Both the position numbers and the translations under genes were made by a program. A stretch of DNA of 11,523 nucleotides, taken from the NCBI GenBank assembly GCA_021819535.1, contig JAKAQU010000056.1, positions 1 to 11,523 on the forward strand, written 5' to 3'. Shown here in pieces: positions 1 through 7,364 of this stretch. A model generated the notes under the pieces. It ran no database searches. It had not been told where the DNA came from and saw only the letters and a list, made by a program, of their open reading frames with translations. Position 1 is the first letter of the stretch. The number at the start of each line of letters is the position of its first letter. The DNA is from Pseudomonadota bacterium (lineage in GTDB: Bacteria > Pseudomonadota > Alphaproteobacteria > Acetobacterales > Acetobacteraceae).

Positions 1-2
1 AT

Positions 3-1412
3 CTTGCCGAGACGCCGCAGGGGCGCGGCCTGCTGGCCGCCGCCTGGCGCACCCAGGAGATGCAGACCTGCGCCAATTACGCGCTCGATCCCCGTGTCGC
101 TCTCTGGCGCGCGCCGATGCTCACGGTCGGGGTGCGGAGTGCCGCGTTTCTCCCGGTGCAGGATCGGCATGGCCGGCCGGTCTTCGTGCTCGTTCTGTTG
201 GGCGCCTATCCGCGGCAATTCGAGTCCGTCTGGATGCGCCAATTCTGCACCGGCATCCAGCAGCGCCTGAGCCTCCTCTGGCAGCAGACCGAGGCCGGCG
301 CAAACGAGGTCATCCCCGAATTCGTCGCCGAACGCTGGCGCGCCCACCTCTTTTCCGGCGGATTGCAGATGCATTATCAGCCGGTCATCAATCTCGCGAC
401 CGGCAAACCCTACCAGGTCGAGGCCCTGGCGCGGCTGGTGTTGGAGGATGGCCGCGTTTTGCTGCCCGGGCAGTTCCTGCCGGCACTCGGCGAGAGCGAA
501 CTCGATCTTCTGTTCCGCCTCGGCCTCGCTCAGGCTTTGCGGCAAATTCGCGATTGGCAGGAGGCGGGATTATCGCTCGACCTCAGCGTCAATCTGCCGC
601 CGACGACGTTGTTGCGCCCGGAATGCGCGCTCTGGGTCGAAGAGGCGCTGGCCGAAGCCGGGGTCGCGGCCAAGCGGCTCTGCCTCGAAATCATGGAAAC
701 CGGCCATCTCGATCGTGAGGCCGCGATGCGCGATGCAACCCTCGGGCGGCTCGCAGCGCTCGGCACACGCATCGCGATGGATGATCTCGGCGCCGGCTAC
801 AGCTCGCTTCAGCGTCTGCGGCAATTGCCGTTCCATACCGTCAAGATCGACCAGAGCCTGGTGCGCGACGTGCGGCAAGATCCGATCCGCGTGCTCGGCT
901 TCATCGGCGCCCTCGCGAAGCTCGGGCGCGATCTCGAACTCGACGTCATCATCGAGGGTCTGGAGAGTGACGAACTGATCGAGGCCGCCGCCATTCTGCG
1001 CGCCCAGGCAGGGCAGGGTTTCGCCTTGGCACGGCCGATGCCGGGATCCGCTTTTCCGGCATGGATAGAGAATTTCCACCTCCGCATCGACCGCACCGCG
1101 CCGCGCACCGTGCTCGGCGCGCTCGCCGCGCAATGGCGCTTCACGCATGGCGGCGGCCACGTCATGATCTCCGCCGAACGCTGCGCCGTCGGCCGTTTCA
1201 TCGCAGCCCAGGGTCTGATCGGCAGCGACCTCGATAGGCTGCACCGGATGCAGCACGAAATCGGCGCGCAAGAGGGGCTGCACAGCGCGCGCTATCGGGA
1301 ACTCGCGGCGGAAGTGCAGAAAAAATTGGTCGAAATGCTCGCGACACCCGAGAGCAACTCCCGATCTGATGATCCCATCAGGTCGGACCGTGCTCCAGAG
1401 CGTGATCGCTAA
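3..1412 (+). CDS. GAF-EAL cyclic-di-GMP phosphodiesterase, 5' end outside window
   Basis: The frame is open from the left edge (first full codon at base 3), so the N-terminus is missing; the first in-window ATG is at 60, inside a domain. Numbering from that ATG, residues 1-75 and the bases before look like the second half of a GAF sensor domain. Residues ~100-340 are an EAL domain that hydrolyses c-di-GMP to pGpG. The usual metal and catalytic residues are visible: E121 in the EALAR motif, N178, E210, D241/D242 in DDLGAGYSSL, K262/D264 in VKIDQSL, E299 in IIEG and Q319 in QGFALARP. The protein is therefore probably active. No GGDEF domain is seen in the part available. After the EAL domain comes a helical segment (~345-428) with C375, H395 and H399 that resembles a CZB zinc-binding domain (inference). 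The last ~20 residues are encoded by a dispersed palindromic repeat. It converges on metW with a 4-base overlap of stop codons. Confidence 0.93.
   Translation, partial: LAETPQGRGLLAAAWRTQEMQTCANYALDPRVALWRAPMLTVGVRSAAFLPVQDRHGRPVFVLVLLGAYPRQFESVWMRQFCTGIQQRLSLLWQQTEAGANEVIPEFVAERWRAHLFSGGLQMHYQPVINLATGKPYQVEALARLVLEDGRVLLPGQFLPALGESELDLLFRLGLAQALRQIRDWQEAGLSLDLSVNLPPTTLLRPECALWVEEALAEAGVAAKRLCLEIMETGHLDREAAMRDATLGRLAALGTRIAMDDLGAGYSSLQRLRQLPFHTVKIDQSLVRDVRQDPIRVLGFIGALAKLGRDLELDVIIEGLESDELIEAAAILRAQAGQGFALARPMPGSAFPAWIENFHLRIDRTAPRTVLGALAAQWRFTHGGGHVMISAERCAVGRFIAAQGLIGSDLDRLHRMQHEIGAQEGLHSARYRELAAEVQKKLVEMLATPESNSRSDDPIRSDRAPERDR
1351..1398. repeat. Dispersed imperfect palindrome, copy A
   Basis: The layout is AGAGC, five bases, CCGATCTGATG (1361-1371), loop ATCC, CATCAGGTCGG (1376-1386), four bases, TGCTCCAG (1391-1398). 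The inner arms pair over 11 positions with one T.G wobble, and the outer GAGC/GCTC pair again. It lies inside the last codons of the EAL gene, just before the meeting point with metW. A second copy with the same layout is at 9117-9162. No T-run follows it on either strand, so it is not a typical intrinsic terminator, although a stem here could still affect 3' ends. Confidence 0.75.
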
Positions 1413-2059
1413 CGTTGCCGGCGCAGGAGAAAGACCGCCTGTTCGCCGAACAGATTGGCAAGCCACGGCGCCCGCCGCCAGGGCGCCCGCCGCCCGGAAT
1501 CGTCAGCGGCGAGCCAGCGCTCGACGGCATATCCCTCCCTCGCGCATAACTCGAAAAAATCCCTGATCGTGCAGGGATGGATATTGGGCGTCTCATACCA
1601 CATCCGATCCCAGGTCGGGGTCATCGGCATTCGCCCGCGCGCGAGCAATTGCCAGCGCACCCGCCAGTGGCCGAAATTGGGAAAGCTCACCACCGCGCGC
1701 GCGCCGATCCGGAGCATCTGGCGCAACACCTCGCGCGGCCGGCCAACCGCCTGCAGCGTGCGCGACAGCACGACATAGTCGAACGCACCGTCGGGATAAT
1801 GGGCAAGGTCGCTATCGGCGTCGCCCTGCATCACCGGCAGCCCATGCGCAACCGCCTGCGTCACCTGCTTCATGTCGATTTCGATACCACGCGCGTCACA
1901 CGCCTTGGTGTGAAAGAGATGCGTGATGAGGGCGCCGTCGCCACAGCCGATGTCGAGCACCCGTGTCTTCGGCGCGATCATGCCGGCGATCAGTTCGAGA
2001 TCGACGCGCATGTTTTTCGCAACGTAGCGCACCGGCACCGGCGGCTCGGCAAGGGTCAT
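1409..2059 (-). CDS. metW: MetW, methionine biosynthesis methyltransferase-fold protein
   Basis: This is a 216-residue class I SAM-dependent methyltransferase fold of the MetW family. The SAM-binding motif VLDIGCGDG is at residues 34-42. Family-typical stretches follow: a VVLSRTLQ segment, then SFPNFGHWRVR, then WYETPNIHPCT. The gene could open at an ATG at 2098, but 2059 is chosen because that ATG overlaps the metX stop in an ATGA, and because MetW proteins are about 200 residues long. In proteobacteria metW regularly follows metX, and the two products act together in homoserine acylation. Whether MetW methylates anything is not shown by the sequence. The ATGA overlap implies translational coupling to metX. 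Its 3' end overlaps the EAL gene's stop codon. Confidence 0.95.
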   Translation of the reverse strand: MTLAEPPVPVRYVAKNMRVDLELIAGMIAPKTRVLDIGCGDGALITHLFHTKACDARGIEIDMKQVTQAVAHGLPVMQGDADSDLAHYPDGAFDYVVLSRTLQAVGRPREVLRQMLRIGARAVVSFPNFGHWRVRWQLLARGRMPMTPTWDRMWYETPNIHPCTIRDFFELCAREGYAVERWLAADDSGRRAPWRRAPWLANLFGEQAVFLLRRQR

Positions 2060-3228
2060 GGCGCCCCCGCCGATGAAAGCCCCGCATGCTGGGCGCAACC
2101 ATCGAGAAAGCCGCGGAGCGTGCGGTGAAAATCCGGCTCGTCGAGAAGAAAGGCATCATGGCCCTTGTCGGTTTCGATCTCGACGAAGCTGACATTGGCG
2201 GCGACGCGGTTGAGGGCGCGCACGATGGCGCGGCTCTCGCTGGTCGGGAACAGCCAGTCGGAGCTGAACGAGACGAGACAGAAGCGCGTTTTCGTGCCGG
2301 CGAAAGCGGCTGCGACCTCGCCACCATGATCTGCGGCGAGGTCGAAATAATCCATCGCCCGGGTGATCGCGAGATAGGCATTGGCATCGAAGCGGCGCAC
2401 GAAGCTCGACCCCTGATGCTGAAGATAGCTCTCGACCTCGAACACATCGGAATAGGGGCCGAGCACTGAGGCGGCGCGAAGACGACGGCCGAATTTGCGG
2501 GTCAGCGCCTGCTCGCTGAGATAGGTGATGTGCGCGACCATGCGCGCAACCGCGAGCCCGCGCGCCGGGATGCGCCCCTCCCGCCAATAGCGCCCGCCCG
2601 CCCAGTCGGGATCGGCGAAGATCGCCTGACGGCCGACCTCGTTGAAGGCGATGTTCTGCGCCGAATGATAGGCGGCCGTCGCGATCGGAATGGCGGCGAA
2701 GACCCGCTCAGGGTAGGTTGCCGCCCATTCCAGCACCTGCATGCCGCCCATCGAGCCGCCGATCACCGCGAACAGCCGCTCGATGCCGAGATGGGCGATC
2801 AGGCGGGCTTGCGCGCGCACCATGTCGCGGATGGTGATCGGCGGGAAATCGGTGCCCCAGAGTTCGGCGGTATCCTCGTCGCGCGGGCTGCGCGGCCCGC
2901 TCGATCCCATGCAGCCGCCGAGCACATTGGCGCAGACGACGAAATAGCGCTCGGTATCGACCGGCTTCCCTGGCCCGACCAGCATCTCCCACCAGCCGGG
3001 CTTGCCGGTCAGGGGGTGCGGCTCGGCGACGTATTGATCGCCGGTCAGCGCATGGCAGACCAGAATGGCGTTGTCGCGCGACGGGTGCAGCGTGCCGTAG
3101 GTGCGATAGGCGACGACGAGACGCGGCAGATGGGCGCCGCCATCGAGGGTCAGCCCGTCCTCGAACACGACGTGCTGATGAGCGATCGCGAGCGGGTTCA
3201 GAACCTGTTCCATCTCGCCCCTGTGCAT
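2056..3228 (-). CDS. metX: Homoserine O-acyltransferase MetX
   Basis: MetX is an alpha/beta hydrolase that transfers an acyl group (acetyl, or succinyl in some MetX) from CoA to the hydroxyl of L-homoserine. This activates homoserine for sulfhydrylation in cytosolic methionine synthesis. From the chosen start (390 residues) the nucleophile is S159 in GGSMGGMQ. Asp324 in SSDWLFP and His357 in KGHDAF complete the triad. Other family stretches are AYRTYGTL, HALTGD and LGGCMGSSGP. The frame stays open to an ATG at 3312, but the family's conserved part begins near residue 15 of the shorter form. Candidate starts are 3228 (AAGGG nine bases upstream) and 3213 (AGGGG four bases upstream), and neither is decisive. 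It is divergent from the chorismate mutase gene. Acyl-CoA specificity was not determined. Confidence 0.96.
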   Translation of the reverse strand: MHRGEMEQVLNPLAIAHQHVVFEDGLTLDGGAHLPRLVVAYRTYGTLHPSRDNAILVCHALTGDQYVAEPHPLTGKPGWWEMLVGPGKPVDTERYFVVCANVLGGCMGSSGPRSPRDEDTAELWGTDFPPITIRDMVRAQARLIAHLGIERLFAVIGGSMGGMQVLEWAATYPERVFAAIPIATAAYHSAQNIAFNEVGRQAIFADPDWAGGRYWREGRIPARGLAVARMVAHITYLSEQALTRKFGRRLRAASVLGPYSDVFEVESYLQHQGSSFVRRFDANAYLAITRAMDYFDLAADHGGEVAAAFAGTKTRFCLVSFSSDWLFPTSESRAIVRALNRVAANVSFVEIETDKGHDAFLLDEPDFHRTLRGFLDGCAQHAGLSSAGAP

Positions 3229-3324
3229 AATCGTGCGCCCTTCGCGCCGCAACTCTCTGCCCAAGGGGTATTTGCGGGGGCGAAGGGTTCGGCTATCAGA
3301 GGTCGAAAGCATCTGCCCGGAAAC
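3229..3324. promoter_or_regulatory. Divergent promoter region metX / chorismate mutase
   Basis: About 96 bases separate the likely starts of metX and the aromatic operon, so promoters for both must lie here or inside the gene ends. On the plus strand TTGCGG (3272-3277), a 16-base gap and TATCAG (3294-3299) make a modest sigma-70-like match that would start transcription about 20 bases before the chorismate mutase ATG. No convincing pair was found for metX. No SAM riboswitch pattern was recognised in the metX leader. Confidence 0.35.
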
Positions 3325-4269
3325 ATGTCCAGCACCGAATCACGCCCCGACGCCGCCCAACCCGCAAACCCGGGCCTTGCCGCTCGCGCGCCGCATCTCG
3401 ATGCGCTCCGGGCCGAGCTCGACGCCATCGATGATGCGCTGCTCGCCACCCTGCAACGCCGCGCCGCCGTGGTCGCTGAGGTGGCGGCGCTGAAAAATGG
3501 CGGCATCGCGCTCCGCCCCGGGCGGGAAGCGGCGATTTTGCGCCGGCTTTTGCGGCAAAACACCAACTCCCCGCTGCCACGCCAGGCGGTGGTGCGCATC
3601 TGGCGCGAAATCCTGGCCGGTTCGATCGCGCAGCAGGGCCAATTTACCGTGGCCGTCTGCGAGGCGACCGCCGGCCAGACGGGGGCGATCGGCCTCCTCG
3701 CGCGCGAGCATTTCGGGGCCCTGGTGCCACTTCGTCTCCATCGCAGCCCGGCGCAAGCACTCGGCGATGTCGCGGCCGGGGATGCCGGGGCGGCGGTGCT
3801 GCCGCTGCCCGAGGAGGAGGCTTCGGGCGCGCCATGGTGGACCCTCTTTCTCCATCAGGACGGCATGGCGCCGGCGCGCACCGATCATGGCGCAGAGCGC
3901 GGGCGGGTCCACATCGTTGCCCGCTTGCCGTTCTGGACACCGCGCCCGGACACGGCGCCGCATGCCGCGGCCTTCGTCGCCGCCGCCATCCCCCCCGACC
4001 CAAGCGGCGCCGACCGCACCCTGTTCGGCCTCGAATTCCCCGCCGAGACGAGCCGCACCCGCCTCGCCGGCCAGATCGCCGCCGCTGGGCTCACCGCCGG
4101 CAGCATTCTCTTGCGCCGCGAGGCCGACCAGAAGACGGCCTGGGCGCTGGTCGATCTCGCCGGCTTCATCGTCGAGGACGACCCGCGCCTGGCCACGATC
4201 GAAGGGCTGTTGCGCCCGGCGGCGCGGCTCGGCGCCTATGCCGAATGTTGGGAGGATAGCGTGTCATGA
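3325..4269 (+). CDS. Chorismate mutase (AroQ) with degenerate prephenate dehydratase-like/ACT-like C-terminus
   Basis: The protein has 314 residues. Residues ~25-106 form an AroQ chorismate mutase helix bundle, converting chorismate to prephenate. Aligned by eye to the E. coli P-protein mutase, R29, R46, K57, R67, E68, S100 and Q104 match R11, R28, K39, R51, E52, S84 and Q88. The position of D48 is R64. Residues ~107-205 keep the rhythm of a prephenate dehydratase domain (a VLPLPEEEASG segment where PIENS..G is usual) but lack the catalytic TRF motif; the place reads GRVHIVAR. Residues ~230-308 look like an ACT domain ending in LGAYAECW, without the ESRP effector motif. I infer an active mutase with a regulatory or structural remnant, dehydratase being supplied elsewhere. 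The reading frame is open far upstream, but 3325 is the first start past metX. Its stop overlaps the hisC start (ATGA). Confidence 0.87.
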   Translation: MSSTESRPDAAQPANPGLAARAPHLDALRAELDAIDDALLATLQRRAAVVAEVAALKNGGIALRPGREAAILRRLLRQNTNSPLPRQAVVRIWREILAGSIAQQGQFTVAVCEATAGQTGAIGLLAREHFGALVPLRLHRSPAQALGDVAAGDAGAAVLPLPEEEASGAPWWTLFLHQDGMAPARTDHGAERGRVHIVARLPFWTPRPDTAPHAAAFVAAAIPPDPSGADRTLFGLEFPAETSRTRLAGQIAAAGLTAGSILLRREADQKTAWALVDLAGFIVEDDPRLATIEGLLRPAARLGAYAECWEDSVS

Positions 4270-5393
4270 CCTTGGGCCCCCGTCCGCGCCCCGAAATCCT
4301 CACCATTTCGCCCTATATCGGCGGTGAATCCCACGTCCCCGGCGCCAACCGGGTGCTCAAGCTCTCCTCCAACGAGGGCGCGTTCGGTGTGCCCCCCGCG
4401 GCGGAGGCCGCTTATGCCCGGCTCGCACCCGAGATTTTCCGCTATCCCGACGGTAGCGCCTCCGACCTCCGCGCCGCCATCGGCGCCCGTTTCGGGCTCG
4501 ATCCGACGCGCATCGTGTGCGGCAATGGCTCGGATGATCTGATCTACCAACTCGCCCTCTCCTATGGCGGGGCCGGCACCGAGCTGATCATGACCCGGCA
4601 CGGATTTTCGATGTATGCGATCGCCGGGCGCTATGCCGGGATGCGCGTCGTCAAGGTTCCCGAGCGCAACCTCACCGCCGATGTCGATGCCATTCTCGCC
4701 GCCGTCTCGCCGGCGACACGGCTCGTCACGCTCGCCAATCCCAACAACCCGACCGGGAGCCTGCTCAGCACGCGCGAAATCGCCCGGCTTCGTAGCGGTT
4801 TGCCCGCCGAAGTGCTGCTGCTGCTCGATGCCGCCTATGCCGAATACGTCACCCGCGCCGATTACGAGCCGGGGGCGGCCTTCGTCGATGCCGGTGACAA
4901 TGTCGTGATGACGCGGACATTTTCGAAAATCTTCGGCCTCGGCGGGCTCCGGCTCGGCTGGGCTTATGCGCCGCCTGCGGTGATCGACGTCATGAACCGG
5001 GTGCGCAACCCCTTCAACACCAACGCAGCAGCACAGGCCGCAGCGATCGCGGCACTCGCCGAGCCCGGCTGGGTCGAGAAGAGCCGCGCGCACAACACGC
5101 TCTGGCGCCAGCGCCTGGGGGATGCCTTGCGCGCGCTCGGCATCACGGTTTGGCCGAGCGAGGGCAATTTCCTGCTCGTCGATTTCGCCGAACCCGCGCG
5201 CGCCAGCGCCGCCCATGACCATCTGCGTAGCCATGGCATCATCGTCCGCCCGATGGGCGGCTATGATTTGCCGCAATGTCTCCGCATCACCATCGGCACG
5301 GCGGAAGAATGCGAGGCGGTGGCGACATCGCTCGGCGAATTCGTGGCCCGAGGGGCGGTCCAACCGGGAACGGTCCAAGAGGCGCATGGCTGA
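4266..5393 (+). CDS. hisC: HisC-type PLP aminotransferase (histidinol-phosphate / aromatic aminotransferase)
   Basis: This 375-residue class I/II PLP-dependent aminotransferase belongs to the HisC family. The PLP Schiff-base lysine is K221 in TRTFSKIFGLGGLR. N161 in NPNNPTG, D188 and Y191 in LLDAAYAEY, and R229 contact the cofactor in this fold. The N-terminal SSNEG and RYPDG motifs are typical of HisC. HisC enzymes transaminate histidinol phosphate, and many relatives also act on aromatic keto acids. Placement between chorismate mutase and prephenate dehydrogenase suggests that transamination in tyrosine/phenylalanine synthesis is at least part of its job (inference). The start codon overlaps the upstream stop in an ATGA, and the 3' end overlaps tyrC by 8 bases, so the three genes are translationally coupled. 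Confidence 0.95.
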   Translation: MTLGPRPRPEILTISPYIGGESHVPGANRVLKLSSNEGAFGVPPAAEAAYARLAPEIFRYPDGSASDLRAAIGARFGLDPTRIVCGNGSDDLIYQLALSYGGAGTELIMTRHGFSMYAIAGRYAGMRVVKVPERNLTADVDAILAAVSPATRLVTLANPNNPTGSLLSTREIARLRSGLPAEVLLLLDAAYAEYVTRADYEPGAAFVDAGDNVVMTRTFSKIFGLGGLRLGWAYAPPAVIDVMNRVRNPFNTNAAAQAAAIAALAEPGWVEKSRAHNTLWRQRLGDALRALGITVWPSEGNFLLVDFAEPARASAAHDHLRSHGIIVRPMGGYDLPQCLRITIGTAEECEAVATSLGEFVARGAVQPGTVQEAHG

Positions 5394-6273
5394 GCCGGTT
5401 TTTGCCCGTCTCGCGCTGATCGGCGTCGGGCTGATCGGCAGTTCGATCGCGCGGCGCGCCCGGGCCACGGGCGATCTCGCCGGCGAAATCGTCGCCTGCG
5501 CCAAAACGCCGGCGACACGCGAGCGCATTCGCGAACTCGGCCTCGCCGATCGTATCGCGGCGGACCCGAAAGCCGCGGTCGAAGGTGCCGATGGCGTCAT
5601 CCTCTGCGCCCCGGTCGGCACCTATGCCGAAATCGCCGCGGCGATCGCCCCGCACCTCGCGCCGGGCGCGATCGTGAGCGATGTCGGCTCGACCAAGCAA
5701 TCGGTGATCCGCGATATCGCCCCGCATCTTCCGCCCAAGGTTCACTTCGTCCCTGCCCACCCGCTCGCCGGCACCGAGCATTCCGGCCCCGATGCCGGGT
5801 TCGCGACGCTGTTCGAGGGGCGCTGGACCATCCTCACCCCACCCGAGGGCAGCGATCCGGCCGCCGTCGCACGGGTCGGCGAATTCTGGCGCCGCTGCGG
5901 GGCGATGGTGGAGACGATGGAGGCCGGGCATCACGACCGCGTGCTCGCGATCGTGAGCCATTTGCCGCATCTCATCGCTTTTACGATTTGCGGCACCGCC
6001 GATGACCTCGCCGACGAGAGCCGGAGCCAGGTGCTGAAATTCGCCGCCAGCGGCTTTCGCGACTTCACCCGCATCGCCGCCTCCGACCCGGTGATGTGGC
6101 GTGACGTGTTCATCAACAACCGCGAGGCGCTGCTCGAGATGCTCGCCCGCTTCATGGAGGACGCGCAAGCGATGGCGCGCGCCGTGCGCTGGGCCGATGG
6201 CGCCTATATCGAGGACAAGGTCAAGCGCGGCCGCAAGATCCGCCAGAGCCTGATCGATCTCAATCAGGCGTGA
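5386..6273 (+). CDS. tyrC: Prephenate/arogenate dehydrogenase TyrC
   Basis: This 295-residue TyrA-family enzyme oxidatively decarboxylates prephenate (to 4-hydroxyphenylpyruvate) or arogenate (to tyrosine) with NAD(P)+. The N-terminal Rossmann motif GVGLIGSS spans residues 13-20. DVGSTK is at 99-104, and PAHPLAGTEHSG carries the expected catalytic H125. The C-terminal helical dimer domain has SHLPH (191-195) and GFRDFTRIAASDP (223-235). No C-terminal ACT domain is present, as in the alphaproteobacterial cyclohexadienyl dehydrogenase group. The ATG at 5386 lies inside the hisC end, with AAGAGG just upstream. The open frame continues back to 5122, but that part is antisense-like noise within hisC. 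The last 14 bases overlap the convergent lipoprotein gene. Confidence 0.95.
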   Translation: MAEPVFARLALIGVGLIGSSIARRARATGDLAGEIVACAKTPATRERIRELGLADRIAADPKAAVEGADGVILCAPVGTYAEIAAAIAPHLAPGAIVSDVGSTKQSVIRDIAPHLPPKVHFVPAHPLAGTEHSGPDAGFATLFEGRWTILTPPEGSDPAAVARVGEFWRRCGAMVETMEAGHHDRVLAIVSHLPHLIAFTICGTADDLADESRSQVLKFAASGFRDFTRIAASDPVMWRDVFINNREALLEMLARFMEDAQAMARAVRWADGAYIEDKVKRGRKIRQSLIDLNQA

Positions 6274-6913
6274 GCGCGGCCATCGCCGGCGGATGCAGCG
6301 CGCGATCGAAGGACGGGGCGTCGAGCGCGTTCTGGGTGATGGTGGCGAGAAAGCCGAGCGCCAGAGTTTGCGCCTGCGCGGCGATCGGTTTCGCCGCATC
6401 GATCCGCGCAGCCTCGGTATCGAGAAGCCGCTGGCGGTCGCGCTGGCGGCCGGAGGCGAGGTCGTAGAGAACAAGGTCGATATCGGCGAGCGCCGAAAGA
6501 TCGGTCACCGCGATGACCTCGAAGCGATGGATCTCAAGGCGCAACCCCAGCGTCGGCGGGGTATCGAGGGCGAGTTCGCCGCGTTTTTCCAGCCCCGCGG
6601 TGAAGCGCTGCTGCACCAGCCGCGCGATCGGATAGCGTGAGGTCAGGGTTTGGCGAAAGCTGCCATCGGTGCCGCGCACCTCGCCGAGCCAGTTTGGCTC
6701 CGCGCGCCTCCGGTCGAGCACTTGCGGCAGGCCGATGACGGCGGGGGGAGAGGGCGGTGGCGCCGCGCAGGCGGCGATAAGCAGCGGCAGCAGCAAAATC
6801 CCCCGCCGCGGGCAGAGACGGAGATGGTCGCCGTCAAGCGGCGCGGAGGGCGCTCGGCAAGCCGGCAATGGCCTGGTCCACGAGCGCGAGCGCAGCCTCC
6901 TGGCTGAGATCAC
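6260..6913 (-). CDS. Probable outer-membrane-type lipoprotein, unknown function
   Basis: I do not recognise a named family with certainty; the shape is like small YajG-type or ABC-auxiliary lipoproteins. A hydrophobic run (GILLLPLLIAA) ends in the lipobox IAAC, followed by a Pro/Ala-rich tether. This predicts lipid attachment at that Cys and a periplasmic domain of ~170 residues (beta-rich LGLRLEIHRFEVIAV, then LVLYDLASG, then a helix near the C-terminus). The start is uncertain. The ATG at 6913 has no clear ribosome site and gives an overlong, Arg-rich leader overlapping atpF by 80 bases. TTG codons at 6868 and 6796 are alternatives; the last has GGGGGA just upstream but leaves a very short signal. 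It may be cotranscribed with the atp operon. It is convergent with tyrC, overlapping by 14 bases. Confidence 0.7.
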   Translation of the reverse strand: MISARRLRSRSWTRPLPACRAPSAPLDGDHLRLCPRRGILLLPLLIAACAAPPPSPPAVIGLPQVLDRRRAEPNWLGEVRGTDGSFRQTLTSRYPIARLVQQRFTAGLEKRGELALDTPPTLGLRLEIHRFEVIAVTDLSALADIDLVLYDLASGRQRDRQRLLDTEAARIDAAKPIAAQAQTLALGFLATITQNALDAPSFDRALHPPAMAALTPD

Positions 6914-7349
6914 GGGCGATCACGTCGCGCGCGGCGGCGATGGCGACGTCGGTGGTGGCACGGCGCAATTCCGCGAGCGCTGCCTTCTCCGCCGCCGCAA
7001 TGCGCTGATGCGCCATTTCCTCGCGGCGCTTGGCACTCGCCTCGGCCTCGTCGCGGACGGCCTGGGCGAGGCGGGCGGCCTCGATTTCGGCTTTTTCGAG
7101 CAGATTGGTCGCCTCGGCGAGCGCGCTCTCACGCCGCTTTTTCGCATCGCGTAGCATGTCTTCCGCCTCGCGCCTGAGCCGCGCCGCTTCTTCGAGATCG
7201 CGCTGGATGGTCGCGGTGCGGGCATCGAGCATCGCCGTCAGGGCGGCGAACAGGCGCTTGCCGAACACCCCGAAAAAAATGACGAAAGCGACCGCAACCC
7301 AAAACGTCGGGCGTTCCCAGAGAATGCCGTTCAGCGCTTCCCATTCCAT
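6834..7349 (-). CDS. atpF: ATP synthase Fo subunit b
   Basis: Subunit b (171 residues) is half of the peripheral stalk that holds the alpha3beta3 head against rotation. One membrane helix (~14-30, after a WERPTFW start) is followed by a long Ala/Glu/Arg-rich helix (~35-150) suited to a right-handed coiled coil with b'. The end (LSQEAALALVDQAIAGL) resembles the delta-binding tail. A near-perfect Shine-Dalgarno, AAAGGAGG, lies about six bases before the ATG, in the 15-base gap after atpF'. It is the last Fo gene here; F1 genes are not adjacent, which is normal for alphaproteobacteria with split Fo and F1 operons. Confidence 0.95.
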   Translation of the reverse strand: MEWEALNGILWERPTFWVAVAFVIFFGVFGKRLFAALTAMLDARTATIQRDLEEAARLRREAEDMLRDAKKRRESALAEATNLLEKAEIEAARLAQAVRDEAEASAKRREEMAHQRIAAAEKAALAELRRATTDVAIAAARDVIARDLSQEAALALVDQAIAGLPSALRAA

Positions 7350-7364
7350 CGCAAGCCTCCTTTC

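Noticed and set aside
1361..1386. Rho-independent terminator between the EAL gene and metW
   Set aside because: The stem is good but lies inside the coding sequence, has no T-run on either strand and matches a second dispersed copy elsewhere.
570..1466. 298-codon open frame antisense to the EAL gene
   Set aside because: The plus strand holds a clear EAL domain with all motifs; the antisense product shows no recognisable domain.
3229..3312. SAM-II type riboswitch in the metX leader
   Set aside because: Such elements occur before alphaproteobacterial met genes, but the leader is short and I see no matching pseudoknot sequence pattern.
2530..3324. Long upstream in-frame extension of the chorismate mutase frame
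   Set aside because: It runs antisense through metX, has the shadow composition of a high-GC opposite strand and shows no family similarity; the mutase domain starts after 3325.
4236..5621. 461-codon open frame antisense to hisC/tyrC
   Set aside because: Shadow frame in GC-rich DNA; both sense genes have full family motifs.
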